Shown here: piece by piece, positions 24,320 to 35,740 of the stretch
How positions within the stretch are numbered: position 1 is the first letter of the stretch
How the letters are laid out: each line of letters opens with the position of its first letter
Assembly (NCBI GenBank): GCA_036971475.1
Contig: JBAIZL010000001.1
Span: 93,435,483-93,499,482, forward strand
Length of the DNA: 64,000 nt
Origin: Prosapia bicincta
Taxonomy: Eukaryota > Arthropoda > Insecta > Hemiptera > Cercopidae
Direction of reading: 5' to 3'
Position numbers and translations under genes: made by a program
Notes under the pieces: model-generated
Databases searched by the model: none
Told to the model about the DNA's origin: nothing
What the model saw: only the letters and a program-made list of their open reading frames with translations

Positions 24320-25135
24320 TCCGACTTATGCAAATCTAGTTGTTTTTATTATGTAAAATGTGTTGCAGTCGTTAAAGGTAATTTTGTAGATTCCAGATAG
24401 GTTATGTTTTTCTGTATTTATTTTGTAGTTTGTGTTGTTGAGATATTTTATTATTTTGTTGTTTGGTTTGTATGCTGGTGTATAGTATTCTGTATTATAT
24501 ACTTTTGTTAGTTTTTCTATTTTGTTGTTGGTGTATTTATATTTTAGGTAGGGTTTTGAATTTGGTTTTTGTTCTGGTTGTAGTGTTGTATTAAAGTTAG
24601 TTTGTTTTTGTTTTTGTAATTTTATTGTATATGTTTTATAAGTTTTTGTTATATCCATTTTCTATTGCTATTGTTTTAATGATGTTTAATTCTTCGTTTA
24701 ATTGTTGTTTGATATCCTGTGAGTATTTTATTACTTTATTTATCTTGTTAGTGTAAGTGTTAATTTTGTGTGTTCAGGGATGGTTAGATTTTTTATGTAT
24801 TGTGGTATTGTTTATATGTTGGTTTTCTATGTGCTGTGGTTTCTATTATTATAATAATTATTACTGATATTTTATGTGATGTCAAGAAAGTTAATTGTAT
24901 TGTTTGTTTCTATTTTGTATGTGAATTAAAAGTTTTCATTGTATGTGCTTAGTTTGTTTAATATTATGACATGTTCGTTGCAAATGGCATGTTGATGTAT
25001 TACAACTATATCATCTATGTATCTTGTCAATAGTGAAGTGTTATGTGTATGTAGTATTATTTTAATTATTATTTCTTTGAAATGTTGTGTGTGTATATTT
25101 CTGACATGATTGATAATATGGGTACACTCAATGGT
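24320..25135 (-). pseudogene. PLE lineage 1 fragment (RT part, truncated)
   Basis: On the minus strand from about 25120 the frame reads IHTQHFKEIIIK and TRYIDDIVVIHQ (active-site box YIDD instead of YVDD, about 25020), then the thumb with several stops. The open stretch 24658-24326 contains KYKYTNNKIEKLTKVYN and SGIYKITFNDCN, and breaks off just inside the GIY-YIG domain (FYIIKTTRF). It is collinear with the better copy at 59510-61204 (about residues 205-455). The PLE untranslated block (25135-25210) and a TA tract follow directly upstream. Confidence 0.85.
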
Positions 25136-25207
25136 GGAATAATTGTTTACAATCGATATATAATGACTCTATAAAGTCAGGCAGCGGAATAATAATGGAC
25201 ATTAAAT

Positions 25208-25210
<3 letters not shown>

Positions 25211-25250
<40 letters not shown>
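25211..25250. repeat. (TA)n tract
   Basis: It separates the PLE lineage 1 fragment from the first palindrome; the palindrome sequence TTCTTGATATTT starts without any spacer. Confidence 0.95.

Positions 25251-26909
<1,659 letters not shown>

Positions 26910-26948
<39 letters not shown>
26910..26948. repeat. (TA)n tract
   Basis: It separates element B1 from palindrome A2. Confidence 0.95.
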
Positions 26949-26950
<2 letters not shown>

Positions 26951-27123
26951 TTGATATTTTACGTTATCCATTGTTTTTCCGTTGCACTGACTTTATGAAG
27001 TTAATATATTACTATTGTAAGTAATTTTATCCACCATTAAGTGCATTGATTTCATCACTCAAGGTAAAATCATTGCACTTAATGGTGAATAAAATTACTT
27101 ACAATAGTAATATATTAACTTCA

Positions 27124-27126
<3 letters not shown>
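26948..27126. mobile_element. Palindrome A2, derived from PLE lineage 1 end
   Basis: Arms of about 54 bases (26995-27048 and 27070-27123). It has the same left extension and the same breakpoint at ATTCTTGATATTTTACG as A1. The centre is shorter than in A1: it turns round at TGATTTCATCACTCAAGG, so the TTTCGGTCACTTGACC part is missing. Confidence 0.9.

Positions 27127-27191
<65 letters not shown>
27127..27191. repeat. (TA)n tract
   Basis: Dinucleotide run between palindromes A2 and B2. Confidence 0.95.
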
Positions 27192-27193
<2 letters not shown>

Positions 27194-27580
27194 TTTTTTG
27201 GACTAGGAGACTGACAGACTTACCTTGGTAAGAGTCCACACTGTAGTCTTGAAATAGAAACACATAAAAGCACTTAAACAATGATACATTTCAACCACAC
27301 AGTGGTCTTTGTCAATCGAAGAGAAAACACAAAAAGAAATATGAGAGAATGAAATAAAAAAAAAAATAATAATAAATTTTTTTTTTCCATTCATTATCTC
27401 ATATTTCTTTTTGTGTTTTCTCTTCGATTGACAATGACCACTGTGTGGTTGAAATATATCATTGTTTAAGTGCTTTTATGTGTTTCTATTTCAAGACTAC
27501 AGTGTGGACTCTTACCAAGGTAAGTCTGTCAGTCTCCTAGTCCAAAAAATCTAAATAATCTTTACCAACCAAAACTAACC

Positions 27581-27586
<6 letters not shown>
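27192..27586. mobile_element. Palindrome B2, derived from PLE lineage 3 end
   Basis: Arms 27192-27345 and 27402-27552 are inverted copies of about 150 bases equal to the flanks of B1, with only about 56 bases of A/T-rich loop. It is an ORF-less version of B1, which suggests a non-autonomous family. The right side carries an additional ACCAACCAAAACTAACCTA end that B1 shows at its left side (25618-25640 reversed). Confidence 0.9.

Positions 27587-27646
<60 letters not shown>
27584..27646. repeat. (TA)n tract
   Basis: Between palindrome B2 and the lineage 2 PLE. Confidence 0.95.
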
Positions 27647-27649
<3 letters not shown>

Positions 27650-27650
<1 letters not shown>

Positions 27651-29335
27651 TTTCACTTATGTACTTAAACAAGACTCTTACATGGTATTTATGCGAGTAC
27701 TTTCAAAGACTGGTTAGTGTCTCCATCCTCGGGCATACTGAACAGGGTTTTGGACTGCGAGCTGCGTGGATTTGCCGTTGACCTTGGTGTACCGTTAACT
27801 TCTATTTTTAGATTCACTGAACTGTGCGAGTTTTTAACGTTCGTTTTGGGGTTAATATTGTCTATTAGATTGATTAGATTGAATAATTTATCGTTTTTTG
27901 ATTTTATCTGTATCTGTTCGTTAATGATGATATTTTTATTTTTATAAATTTCTAGTTGTTCCCAGATTGTCATTTTGAGGCCTTTTTGGGCCTTTTTTTA
28001 CTAGGTGTACGTTTTTTAATGTGGGGAATTTGTGTTTGTTTTTGATTGCGTGTGTGGCTAAGTTTGAGTTATAAATTTCAGGTTTGATGTATGCATTGAG
28101 GTGTTCTTGATATCTGTCTTTTAATTTCTTTTTTGTTTGGCCTATGTATATTTTATTACAATCTGGGCATTCGATTTTGTATATTCCGGTATTAAGTGTG
28201 GGACATATTTTTTCTGGTTGGTTTATTTTGTTCATTATGTTTCCTGTGTTTTTGTAGGCTATGTTGATATTATTATTTTTTAGTTATTCCTTTTATGTTG
28301 TATCCTGTGTATGTGAATGTAGCCCATTTTGTTGTTTGTGGTTCGATTTTAGGTTGTTTTAATTTATTTAATATTTTAAATTCTAATTTATCTATAGTTT
28401 TTTTATTGTATCCATTTTCATGGGCTATTTCATATATTATTTGTTTTTCTTTGGTTTTTTCTTCATTATTTAGAGGCAATTTTAGCATCCTGTGTATAAG
28501 TGAGTTGTAAGCGGCCATTTTATGTTGTGGGGGATGGTTGAAGTGGTTTGGTATTGTACGAGTATTAATGGTTTGTGTGGGTTTCCTATAAATAGAATAT
28601 TCAATGTTAATTGTATTTCTGGTCAATGTTAGGTCTAGATAGTTTATTTTATTGTTAATTTCTTCCTCCATGGTGAATTGTATGTTAGGGTGTAAGTTAT
28701 TGATTTCATTTAGAATGATGTTATTATTTATTGCTTTATTTTGTGAGATGTATAATCCATCATCGACATATCGTATCCATATCGTTGGGGTCGTGTGTTT
28801 TTATGGTTTGTGTGATTAATTCGTCAAGTTTTTGGAGGTAATTTTCTGATACTATACTTGATAGTGGTGATCCCATTGCTAAGCCATCTGTTTGTTTATA
28901 TATTTTATTATTGAATATGAAATAGTTTTGGTTTAGTATGGTTTTTAGGCATTTTGTGATTTGGTTTGTGTATTTGGGGTAGGTTTTAAGGTCAGTTAAT
29001 TTGTTTTTTATTATTTGGATGGTTTCGTTAATTGGTATATTAGAGTACATGTTTGTGATATCAAATGATATAAATTTGGTGTTTTTGGTTATGTTTATTG
29101 TTTTTAGTATTTCCATTAATTCAATTGAATTTTTTATGGTGTATTTATTTTCCAATTTAAGTTCGTGTTTTAGGTTTTTGGCTATTATTTGTGATATTTT
29201 ATAGGCAGGTGCATTTTTAAAATTTATTAAGGGTCTTATAGGATTGTTGATTTTATGTATTTTGATGAGGGCATTCATTTTGGGGGGTTTTGGGTTGTTT
29301 ATTGTATATTGGTAAGGGTTTTTTTGGTTGAATAA
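27650..29335 (-). pseudogene. PLE lineage 2, copy 2 (RT plus GIY-YIG), frameshifted
   Basis: Read on the minus strand. RT: 29278-28760 with KIHKINNPIRPLI, the motif A box SFDITNMYSNIPI, and KQTDGLAMGSPLSS. The YVDD region follows a shift near 28765. Thumb: 28671-28273 with YRKPTQT and ENGYNKKTIDKLE. Endonuclease: 28235-27942, TGIYKIECPDCNKIYIGQTKKKLKDRYQEH. A C-terminal tail follows in another frame (27973-27689). The four pieces need three frame changes. The 5' part (N-terminal region and RT0 box) is absent: the element stops at about 29335 beside a short TA run. It is distinct from lineage 1 (MYSNIPI against MYPSIPI). Confidence 0.88.
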
Positions 29336-29620
29336 ATTACAGTGTATATATATATATATACACCAATTAATTATTATTTCAGCTTTAATAATTCTTCCTT
29401 AGTCATTCCCATTAACTGATTTTTGTAGGATAATGTCATTCTTGTACCCATTGCTTTTGAGTTGTAGTAATTAATATCTATAAAATTCTACACACAATAT
29501 ATGAAGCAATATAGCTTTTAAACTCTACATCTGTTTATCTATAACATTTGAATATCTATGTCATCTTACACATCTAGTCACTTGTTTCAGTTTCACTCTC
29601 TGATTAACAGTGTGTCAAAA
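29336..29620. other. AT-rich intronic DNA, no gene recognised
   Basis: Apart from a short TA run at 29344-29361, nothing was recognised. Confidence 0.45.
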
Positions 29621-29754
29621 ATAAATAATTATTTTAGTTTTTATGTGCGTCTATTTTAAGATTACAAACTACTGTATTACCAAAAAAAATCTGTCACACT
29701 CGTATCTAATTAAAAAAAATCTCAAATAATGTTTAAACTCTACCAAAACAAACC

Positions 29755-29810
<56 letters not shown>
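29620..29810. repeat. Decayed B-type arm with (TA)n
   Basis: Bases 29630-29756 (TTTTTATGTGCGTCTATTTT, ACCAAAAAAAATCTGTCACA, CTACCAAAACAAACCTAAA) follow the right arm of B2 in order with many substitutions. They end in a TA tract at 29757-29810, as B2 does. It is an older single-arm copy. Confidence 0.65.
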
Positions 29811-29815
<5 letters not shown>

Positions 29816-30804
29816 TACTAGGTACAAAAGTTAAAAAACCATTAATCTCAAATAATATTAACTATTAGTCTTTATTATATTAATGTTATGTATTAGATTT
29901 ATTATATGAAATTTGAAAACATCAACTTTGCTTAATAAATTAATCTTAAATAATGCTACTACTAACCAACTAATGACAAATTAATTTTTGCTTACAATTC
30001 ATTTTTAAAAGTCATTATTTATTTATTAAAATCTTTTCAAAAAATTGAAAACTACGATTTTGTATGTTAAGATTACATTTTGTTTTTTGATTAAAGAAAG
30101 CAATCTGATTTTAGTTCAAAATTTAAAAATAATCTTGTTAAATCAGCTTTTCTTGTTAACAGGTTACTCCCTGTAATAAATAAACATACAAAAAAGTACT
30201 TGAATATTTAATATTTTCTCTTTATTCATAATTAACCTCTTCTTTAGTTGTATTAGAAAAATATTCATAATATTTCCCAAAGTGAAATTTCAAAGTATCT
30301 AAAGAAAACTGGGTTTTCTAGCTCACAGTCAAATGGGCCTGGTGAGGATAGTAGGTCCACAAATAAATTTGAGTGGAAAGGGTTAAAATAATAACTGAAA
30401 CACAAATCTTTATAATAAATTATTTTAATGATTAAATATGTCCTAAAGATAAAGACATATGCAATGAATTTATCTGTAGTTATAAATTACAACTAAACCG
30501 TTTTAATGGTATCGTGAATTCTTGTTTCTAGTTTTTTAGAATTGTTCTTAATAACAAGCTAAGATGAATATTATTTTTTAAATGTGTGTTAAATATAAAA
30601 ATTATAAATATAATATTTGTAGGAATTTGCAGATCAAGAATTTCTTACTAAATTGAAATCTTTAAATATTGACATCCTAAACATAATATTCTAAACTATT
30701 TGAATTCTATGAAAATGTTACCAACTATAAATTAAAATATTATTTCTGTACTTCAAATATTAATTATGTAATGAAAATATTATTAATATTATTACCTGTT
30801 TTAG
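29811..30804. other. AT-rich end of Cdc14 intron
   Basis: No repeat or coding domain was recognised up to the acceptor TTTTAG at 30799-30804. Confidence 0.5.
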
Positions 30805-30884
30805 ATAATTTATCTGAAGAAAACTCCAGAAGAAGCATACAGACCATTATCAGGGAATCACAATCCATCATTTATACCATTCAG
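30805..30884 (+). CDS. Cdc14: Cdc14 phosphatase, third visible exon
   Basis: It codes IIYLKKTPEEAYRPLSG and then HNPSFIPF, ending on the first two bases of an Arg codon. This is the Cdc14 segment YLKKTPEEAYRALLSG...PFRDAS. The acceptor is TGTTTTAG and the donor GTAATC begins at 30885. The exon is 80 bases (26 codons plus 2), which matches the single base supplied by the next exon. It sits alone between introns of 21.8 and 6.4 kb. Confidence 0.9.
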
Positions 30885-31737
30885 GTAATCACCTCTAAAT
30901 TATATAAAAAAGTGTTACAAAGAAATTAATTTTAAAAACTAGAAAATCAAGGCTGTTAATATTATAGGGATTTTATCAAAATTACATAATGATACTTCAA
31001 AAACCTAAAATGCTATGGATGTTATTGACATTATTGCATTCAGTGATGTCTTGTAAATAGAAAAGACTTTTGCACCGTAACTGTTTCTATATATTTTTGT
31101 AACTGTCCTTAATCTTCTCACTTTTTCAGTATTACTTTATTTTCAGCTCCTTCCCCCAGTTTAATCATCTTTCTTTGTCATTTTCAAATTATATAAACTT
31201 GTTTTTTCTTCATATGTTATTTTTCTGTAATCTTTTCTTTAATAAGCCATTATCCAATGACAATTGTGCGTAATACCAGTATTTTTCTGACTTCATGCCT
31301 TAGGTGTTGACATGTTTGTTATATTTCTTCTGTTTTCTTTGTATTCATTTTCATTTCATCCTCTGTCTTGCCTTCACTACTTTCAATATTATTTTTTGCA
31401 TAGAAAGTTTTTGGATCTTGAGTTGTAGACATCTTATTATCTTCCTTATTATCTCCAACTATCCCATAGTCCTGCTATTGTTACAGCTATTTTTTTTAGA
31501 TTATATAGTTTTAATAGCACCCAGTTTCAACATATAAATTATTTCTTTATATGTTAATTTATTAAATTTAAAAACAACTAATAATTGATAATGGTTATGG
31601 AATGGGAATACAAAGTTATAATAGCGTATTATTTATTAAATAAAAGTTTAACTGCTGTTTTTATTTTTATGATATATTAATGTCAGATATTTATTCAGAT
31701 GTATATTATTACATTCTGTTGCTTTCATCATTCATAC
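30885..31737. other. AT-rich intronic DNA
   Basis: The Phe/Leu-rich frame 31304-31537 is a composition artefact. No feature is supported. Confidence 0.45.
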
Positions 31738-31970
31738 TTATCATGATTCTTACATTGCTGCGCACCTTCACCACATTCATGTGCTACCAACCCCGGAGTG
31801 TCTGCTTTGTGGTGGTGAACTTATGAATGCCGAACACCTTAATGATTGCACAGCCCTTGACCAGGCCCAGGATTACTGCAGTCCCATCTTCAGGGATGCC
31901 CATCTCTACTGGTCAGCGTGTCGCCAAATGGCTCAACTGCCAAGGGTGGGCGTTGGCTAGTAAAGTATGA
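31738..31970 (+). pseudogene. LINE C 3' terminal fragment
   Basis: A heavily 5'-truncated copy. In one frame it reads YIAAHLHHIHVLPTPECLLCGGELMNAEHL and ends RQMAQLPRVGVG before TAG at 31960-31962. This is the C-terminal knuckle (C-x2-C...H...C) that also ends the LINE at 49060-50712 on the other strand. It starts at HYLAAHL-type residues, so about 230 bases were integrated. It is much less AT-rich than its surroundings. Confidence 0.85.
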
Positions 31971-32362
31971 TTCTCATAAAATGTAAACAAAAATTGAAAA
32001 ATATATAAATGGTATAGTTTTGATTAGTTACTGACTGTTTAAAAATGCATATTTGTTCTAAAATTATTGAAAATATTTTATTAAAAATATTCTGTTTAAA
32101 ACTATATAGGAAATATTTATATTTTATTTGTTAATAATTAAACATTTTTCAAAATTATGTAGTTAATAAACGTAATGGTTTATAACAATACACTTACTTT
32201 CTATTTAGAACTTCTGTGTAAACTATATTAGTTGTTTTCTCAATCTGAGATTATATAACTACATTGTTTAAAGAACTAACTATAGAAAAACCTATCAAAA
32301 AATCAATAAATATTGTCAGATTTTTACAATTCAAAGTTTGTTAGTATCAATATTTAAGACAG

Positions 32363-32368
<6 letters not shown>
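31971..32368. other. AT-rich intronic DNA, no gene recognised
   Basis: Nothing supported. Confidence 0.5.

Positions 32369-32429
<61 letters not shown>
32369..32429. repeat. (TA)n tract
   Basis: Left border of palindrome A3. Confidence 0.95.
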
Positions 32430-32431
<2 letters not shown>

Positions 32432-32675
32432 CATTATTATTATTAATTGTAAACAATTTTTTCCACCACTAAGTGCAATAATTTTACCTTATGTGATGAA
32501 GCACCTTTCGGTCACTTGACCATTCTTGTGTGACCAAATGGTCAAGTGACTAAAAGGCGCCTCATCACATTAGGTAAAATTATTACACTTAGTGGTGGAA
32601 AAAATTGTTTACAATTAATAATAATAACTTCATAAAGTCAGTGCAACGGAAAATAATGGACAACTTGAAATATCA

Positions 32676-32680
<5 letters not shown>
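32430..32680. mobile_element. Palindrome A3, PLE lineage 1 end, opposite orientation
   Basis: Arms 32434-32526 and 32537-32630, about 93 bases each. Here the unpaired extension is on the right side (GTCAGTGCAACGGAAAATAA to about 32677), so the unit lies in the reverse orientation to A1 and A2. TA tracts abut both ends. The arms differ slightly (AAGCACC against AGGCGCC), so they are not kept identical. Confidence 0.88.

Positions 32681-32722
<42 letters not shown>
32677..32722. repeat. (TA)n tract
   Basis: Between A3 and A4. Confidence 0.95.
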
Positions 32723-32725
<3 letters not shown>

Positions 32726-33347
32726 TTGATATTTTACGTTATCCATTGTTTTTCCATTGCACTGACTTTATGAAGTTAATAAATTACTATTGTAAGTAAT
32801 TTTATCCACCATTAAGTGCAATGATTTTACCTTGTGTGATGAGGCGCCTTTCGGTCACTTGACCGTTGTCGAATCACTGATTACTTTTTCTCAATTTTTC
32901 TGGTGTTTGAAGATTTGAAGAACATTATAGAGCATTCAAAAACAAAAATTCAAAAGTATCAAATGTTGCAGCACACCTAATATCACATAAACATGAAATA
33001 ACAAATTACGAAAATAACCTAACCATACTTGAAATAAATAATAACATAATAGAACTAAACTCTTTAGAAAAATACCACATTTGTAAAAACATACACAACA
33101 ATTTAATGAATCTTCAAACAACATATACAGAATACATACTATTCAAAAACATTATACACGAGACTCAAGAGGAAACGTGTAGACGTCAACAAGTACCAAC
33201 ACCACGGACCGAATATCCACACCAGAAAAATTGAGAAAACGTCATCAGTGATTCGTTAAGTGACCGAAAGGCGCCTCATCACACAAGGTAAAATCATTGC
33301 ACTTAATGGTGGATAAAATTACTTACAATAGTAATTTATTAACTTCA
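32722..33347 (+). mobile_element. Foldback A4 carrying a PLE lineage 1 ORF 3' end
   Basis: Inverted arms (about 32772-32880 and 33236-33346) made of the lineage 1 untranslated block enclose 32905-33235. On the + strand that segment codes the last part of the GIY-YIG protein (FEEHYRAFKNKN, AHLISHKHEITNYENN, SLEKYHICKNIHN) down to PTPRTEYPHQKN and a stop. The left end has the usual extension and breakpoint ATTCTTGATATTTTACG beside the TA tract. It is an intermediate form between a full PLE and the ORF-less palindromes. Confidence 0.88.
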
Positions 33348-33357
33348 TATATATATA

Positions 33358-33479
33358 TTCTTGATATTTTATGTTATCCATTGTTTTTCCGTTGCACTGA
33401 CTTTATGAAGTTAATATATTACTATTGGAAGTAATTTTATTACTTACAAAAAAATTACTTACAATAGTAATATATTAAC

Positions 33480-33485
<6 letters not shown>
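33358..33485. mobile_element. Palindrome A5, shortest PLE lineage 1 hairpin
   Basis: It starts at the same ATTCTTGATATTTTATG point after a short TA run. The arms are only about 35 bases (33408-33441 and 33446-33484) and turn round at AGTAATTTTATTACTTAC, before the conserved stem-loop block is reached. Confidence 0.8.

Positions 33486-33537
<52 letters not shown>
33481..33537. repeat. (TA)n tract
   Basis: Right border of A5 and of the PLE nest. Confidence 0.95.
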
Positions 33538-33538
<1 letters not shown>

Positions 33539-33709
33539 AGGGTTGACCCTCCCTCGGAGGGATATTAATAACCTCCCCTCTTTCCTCGACTCTTGCCAGT
33601 TCTATGCCTCATTAGTCACGGGTGAGATGTGAAGTGCTCTTCCGTGTTGTCGTAATATTTTCCCTGTGCACTTATTGTTCGCGCGTGTGTTTGTATTTTA
33701 CATACAACA

Positions 33710-34669
33710 ATGAGTGAGAAAAGGAAAAAAGTAGTGCTATTAATTCCAGAAAAATTAGAATTGAAAAAAGAAGTAGAAAATGGTGCCTCCGTAAAATATT
33801 TAAGCTCGAAGTTTGCAATAGGACAACAAACTGTTCGTGATATTGTGAAACAGAAGTGTAAATTAATATAGTTTGGAGCCGCCTCTCATAGTTCCTCAAC
33901 ATTGAGGAAAAGAAAAAAAAAATGAAATCCAGCACGTACGAGGCCCTTGATTCGGCACTTGTATCGTGGGTGAGGCAAGTGAGAAGTGACCAATTTCAGG
34001 GCCGATTGTTGCTGCAAAAGCCAAACAATTTTATGAGATGCTTGGCTTAGAGGGCAAGTTTGATGCTTCGTCAGGTTGGCTGATGCGGTTTAAGCAGCGC
34101 CATGGTATACGAGAAGTTATACTCCACGGAGAAAAATTAAGTGGCGACGAACAGGCAGCTGAAGAATTTAAAACTGAATTTTTACAGTTTCTCCAACAAG
34201 AAGAGATTTAATTTGAACTTTGTTTATAGTGCAGACGAGCCGGGTCTTGTTTGGAAATGTTTGTCGACATGAACACTAGCATTTCAAAATGAAAGGCAAG
34301 CTCCAGGCCTTAAGCCGTCCCACATCGTTGAATGGATAAACTGTGACGCAAATGAACCTGGTTTTGAACACTTCACTGATGATCAAATTATCGATTCGGC
34401 ATTAGGTAAGTCTTCATTCATACTTATTTTTTTTCACTTTGTGTTTATAAATGTTCATATATCTGTGTAAGATCATTTATTTTTCTGATAGGCAAGGTCT
34501 TGGAAGAGAGTGAAGATCACGATATAGAAGATGAGGAGGCTAAGATCAGCCATGACACTGCGTTGAGGTCCGTCGATTGCCTTATTCAGTACGCAGAGGA
34601 GCAAGACTGTGCAACAAAATGGTTGTCAAGAAACTTAGATCGCACATTAAAGCTAAATCAATGCTTATA
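33710..34669 (+). pseudogene. Jerky/Tigger-like transposase with a spliceable intron
   Basis: The ATG at 33710 begins MSEKRKKVVLLIPEKLEL, followed by VSVKYLSSKFAIGQQTVRDI-type helix-turn-helix sequence (the Psq/CENP-B N domain). A second HTH lies in other frames (SGWLMRFKQRHGI, about 34074), then SADEPGLVWKCL (first Asp, about 34230) and NERQAPG. The rest of the DDE core is missing: sequence jumps at about 34315 to a C-terminal part EPGFEHFTDDQIIDSALG. That part is split by an 86-base intron with GTAAGT at 34406 and TTCTGATAG at 34483-34491, after which GKVLEESEDHDIEDEEAK continues in frame to the stop at 34667-34669. Frameshifts and stops show it is not active. Confidence 0.78.
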
Positions 34670-34791
34670 AAAAACAGACAAAAGTGACAGATTTTTTGTT
34701 TGTTAAAAAGTGAAAGTATTATGTGTAAAGAAAAGTACATATGTACATACATACTTACTTTTGACATATACTTATGTACGTATTGTAAATA

Positions 34792-35485
34792 CAGTCAACT
34801 CCCGATTATCCGGGATAATTACCGGCAGGGCCGTCACGGATAATGCGAAATCACGGTTAAAACAAATACCATAATATCCACAGCCCTACTTCTACCCAAT
34901 GACTGTAAAAACAGCTGATAAATAGTACCGCCTCCTGTTGTACCGCCACTACTGTACAGTTCGTTTTGATCAGAAGCAACGCGGACCACTGAGGAAGGGT
35001 AGTGTTTACGTTCGACTCGAGCGATCACGTAATTCCGCGAATTCGGCGATCGGATTTATTCACCGAAATACGGCCGCTCGTGCTCGGGGTTATCGCACCT
35101 CCATGCATCACGTTCGATGCTTCGATGTGCTCTGATCTGATTTGACGTTGGAGATAACGCGTAATTAGGGATTCGCGCGTCATAGAACCGCGTGGATTTA
35201 TAAAAGGACAACAAGAAATATAACGTAAACTCAGACATGCTGACCGAAACTCTGCCAGTCAGTGCGCGTCGCGCGGAAACAGGTAGGAAGGATTTAGGAC
35301 ACGGGGTGGCGACTGCGGGCGAGTTGACAGTCTATAAATTATTCCGTAAATGTTACTGTACGCCCCAACGACCGCCTGCGCTCGCATCCATCCGCCCCGT
35401 TCACATTTGACTCCTCCCGCCCCACTGCTTCAAGTGGAGCTGACGATCCCGGTTGATGCGATCCCGGATAATCGGGAGTTGACTG
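34792..35485. mobile_element. Tc1/pogo-type MITE with perfect 25-bp TIRs and TA TSD
   Basis: The 25 bases 34792-34816 (beginning CAGTCAACTCCCGATTATCC) are exactly repeated in reverse complement at 35461-35485. TA dinucleotides flank both sides (34790-34791 and 35486-35487). The 694-base interior has no convincing ORF and is unusually rich in CG dinucleotides from about 34970 to 35460. Its ends resemble those of the host pogo-type element, so a related transposase may have moved it. Confidence 0.92.
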
Positions 35486-35740
35486 TAGTTAGACATATAA
35501 ATGTACATGTTATAATCCGTCAAATACATCGACATTTTAAATTATTTTGTCCTCTGAAGATTATTTGTGAATTGCATTAACCGGGGTCATTATTTGTGTA
35601 ACTTATGGTATAATAATCGATTATAGATCGTTTTGCCCATTCTTTGTTCATAGCGGATTATCTGGGGAATTCGGTTATGCGGCGTTGCCGGGCCACCCTA
35701 TACCACGGACAATCAGGAGTTTACTGTATGTATTTAAACA

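Larger units (their letters stand above)
33540..35740 (+). mobile_element. pogo/Tigger-type element 2 (DDE core deleted)
   Basis: It holds a 5' leader (33540-33708), transposase remnants (33710-34670) and, after a nested MITE (34792-35485), a right terminal repeat. Bases 35675-35735 read GGTTATGCGGCG, then CACGGACAATCAGGAGTTTA and CTGTA, the pogo-type end that begins CAGTAAACTCC when reversed. The matching left end was not found: 33540 abuts the TA tract, so it has probably been lost. Confidence 0.75.

Noticed and set aside
27099..27281. Ile-Tyr repeat peptide
   Set aside because: It is a translated (TA)n tract; the same applies to 32605-32799.
34841..35240. Open frames in the CG-rich MITE interior as a host gene
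   Set aside because: Frames at 34938-35135, 35028-34834 and 35238-35056 are short, overlap on both strands and show no domain; high GC simply lengthens chance frames.
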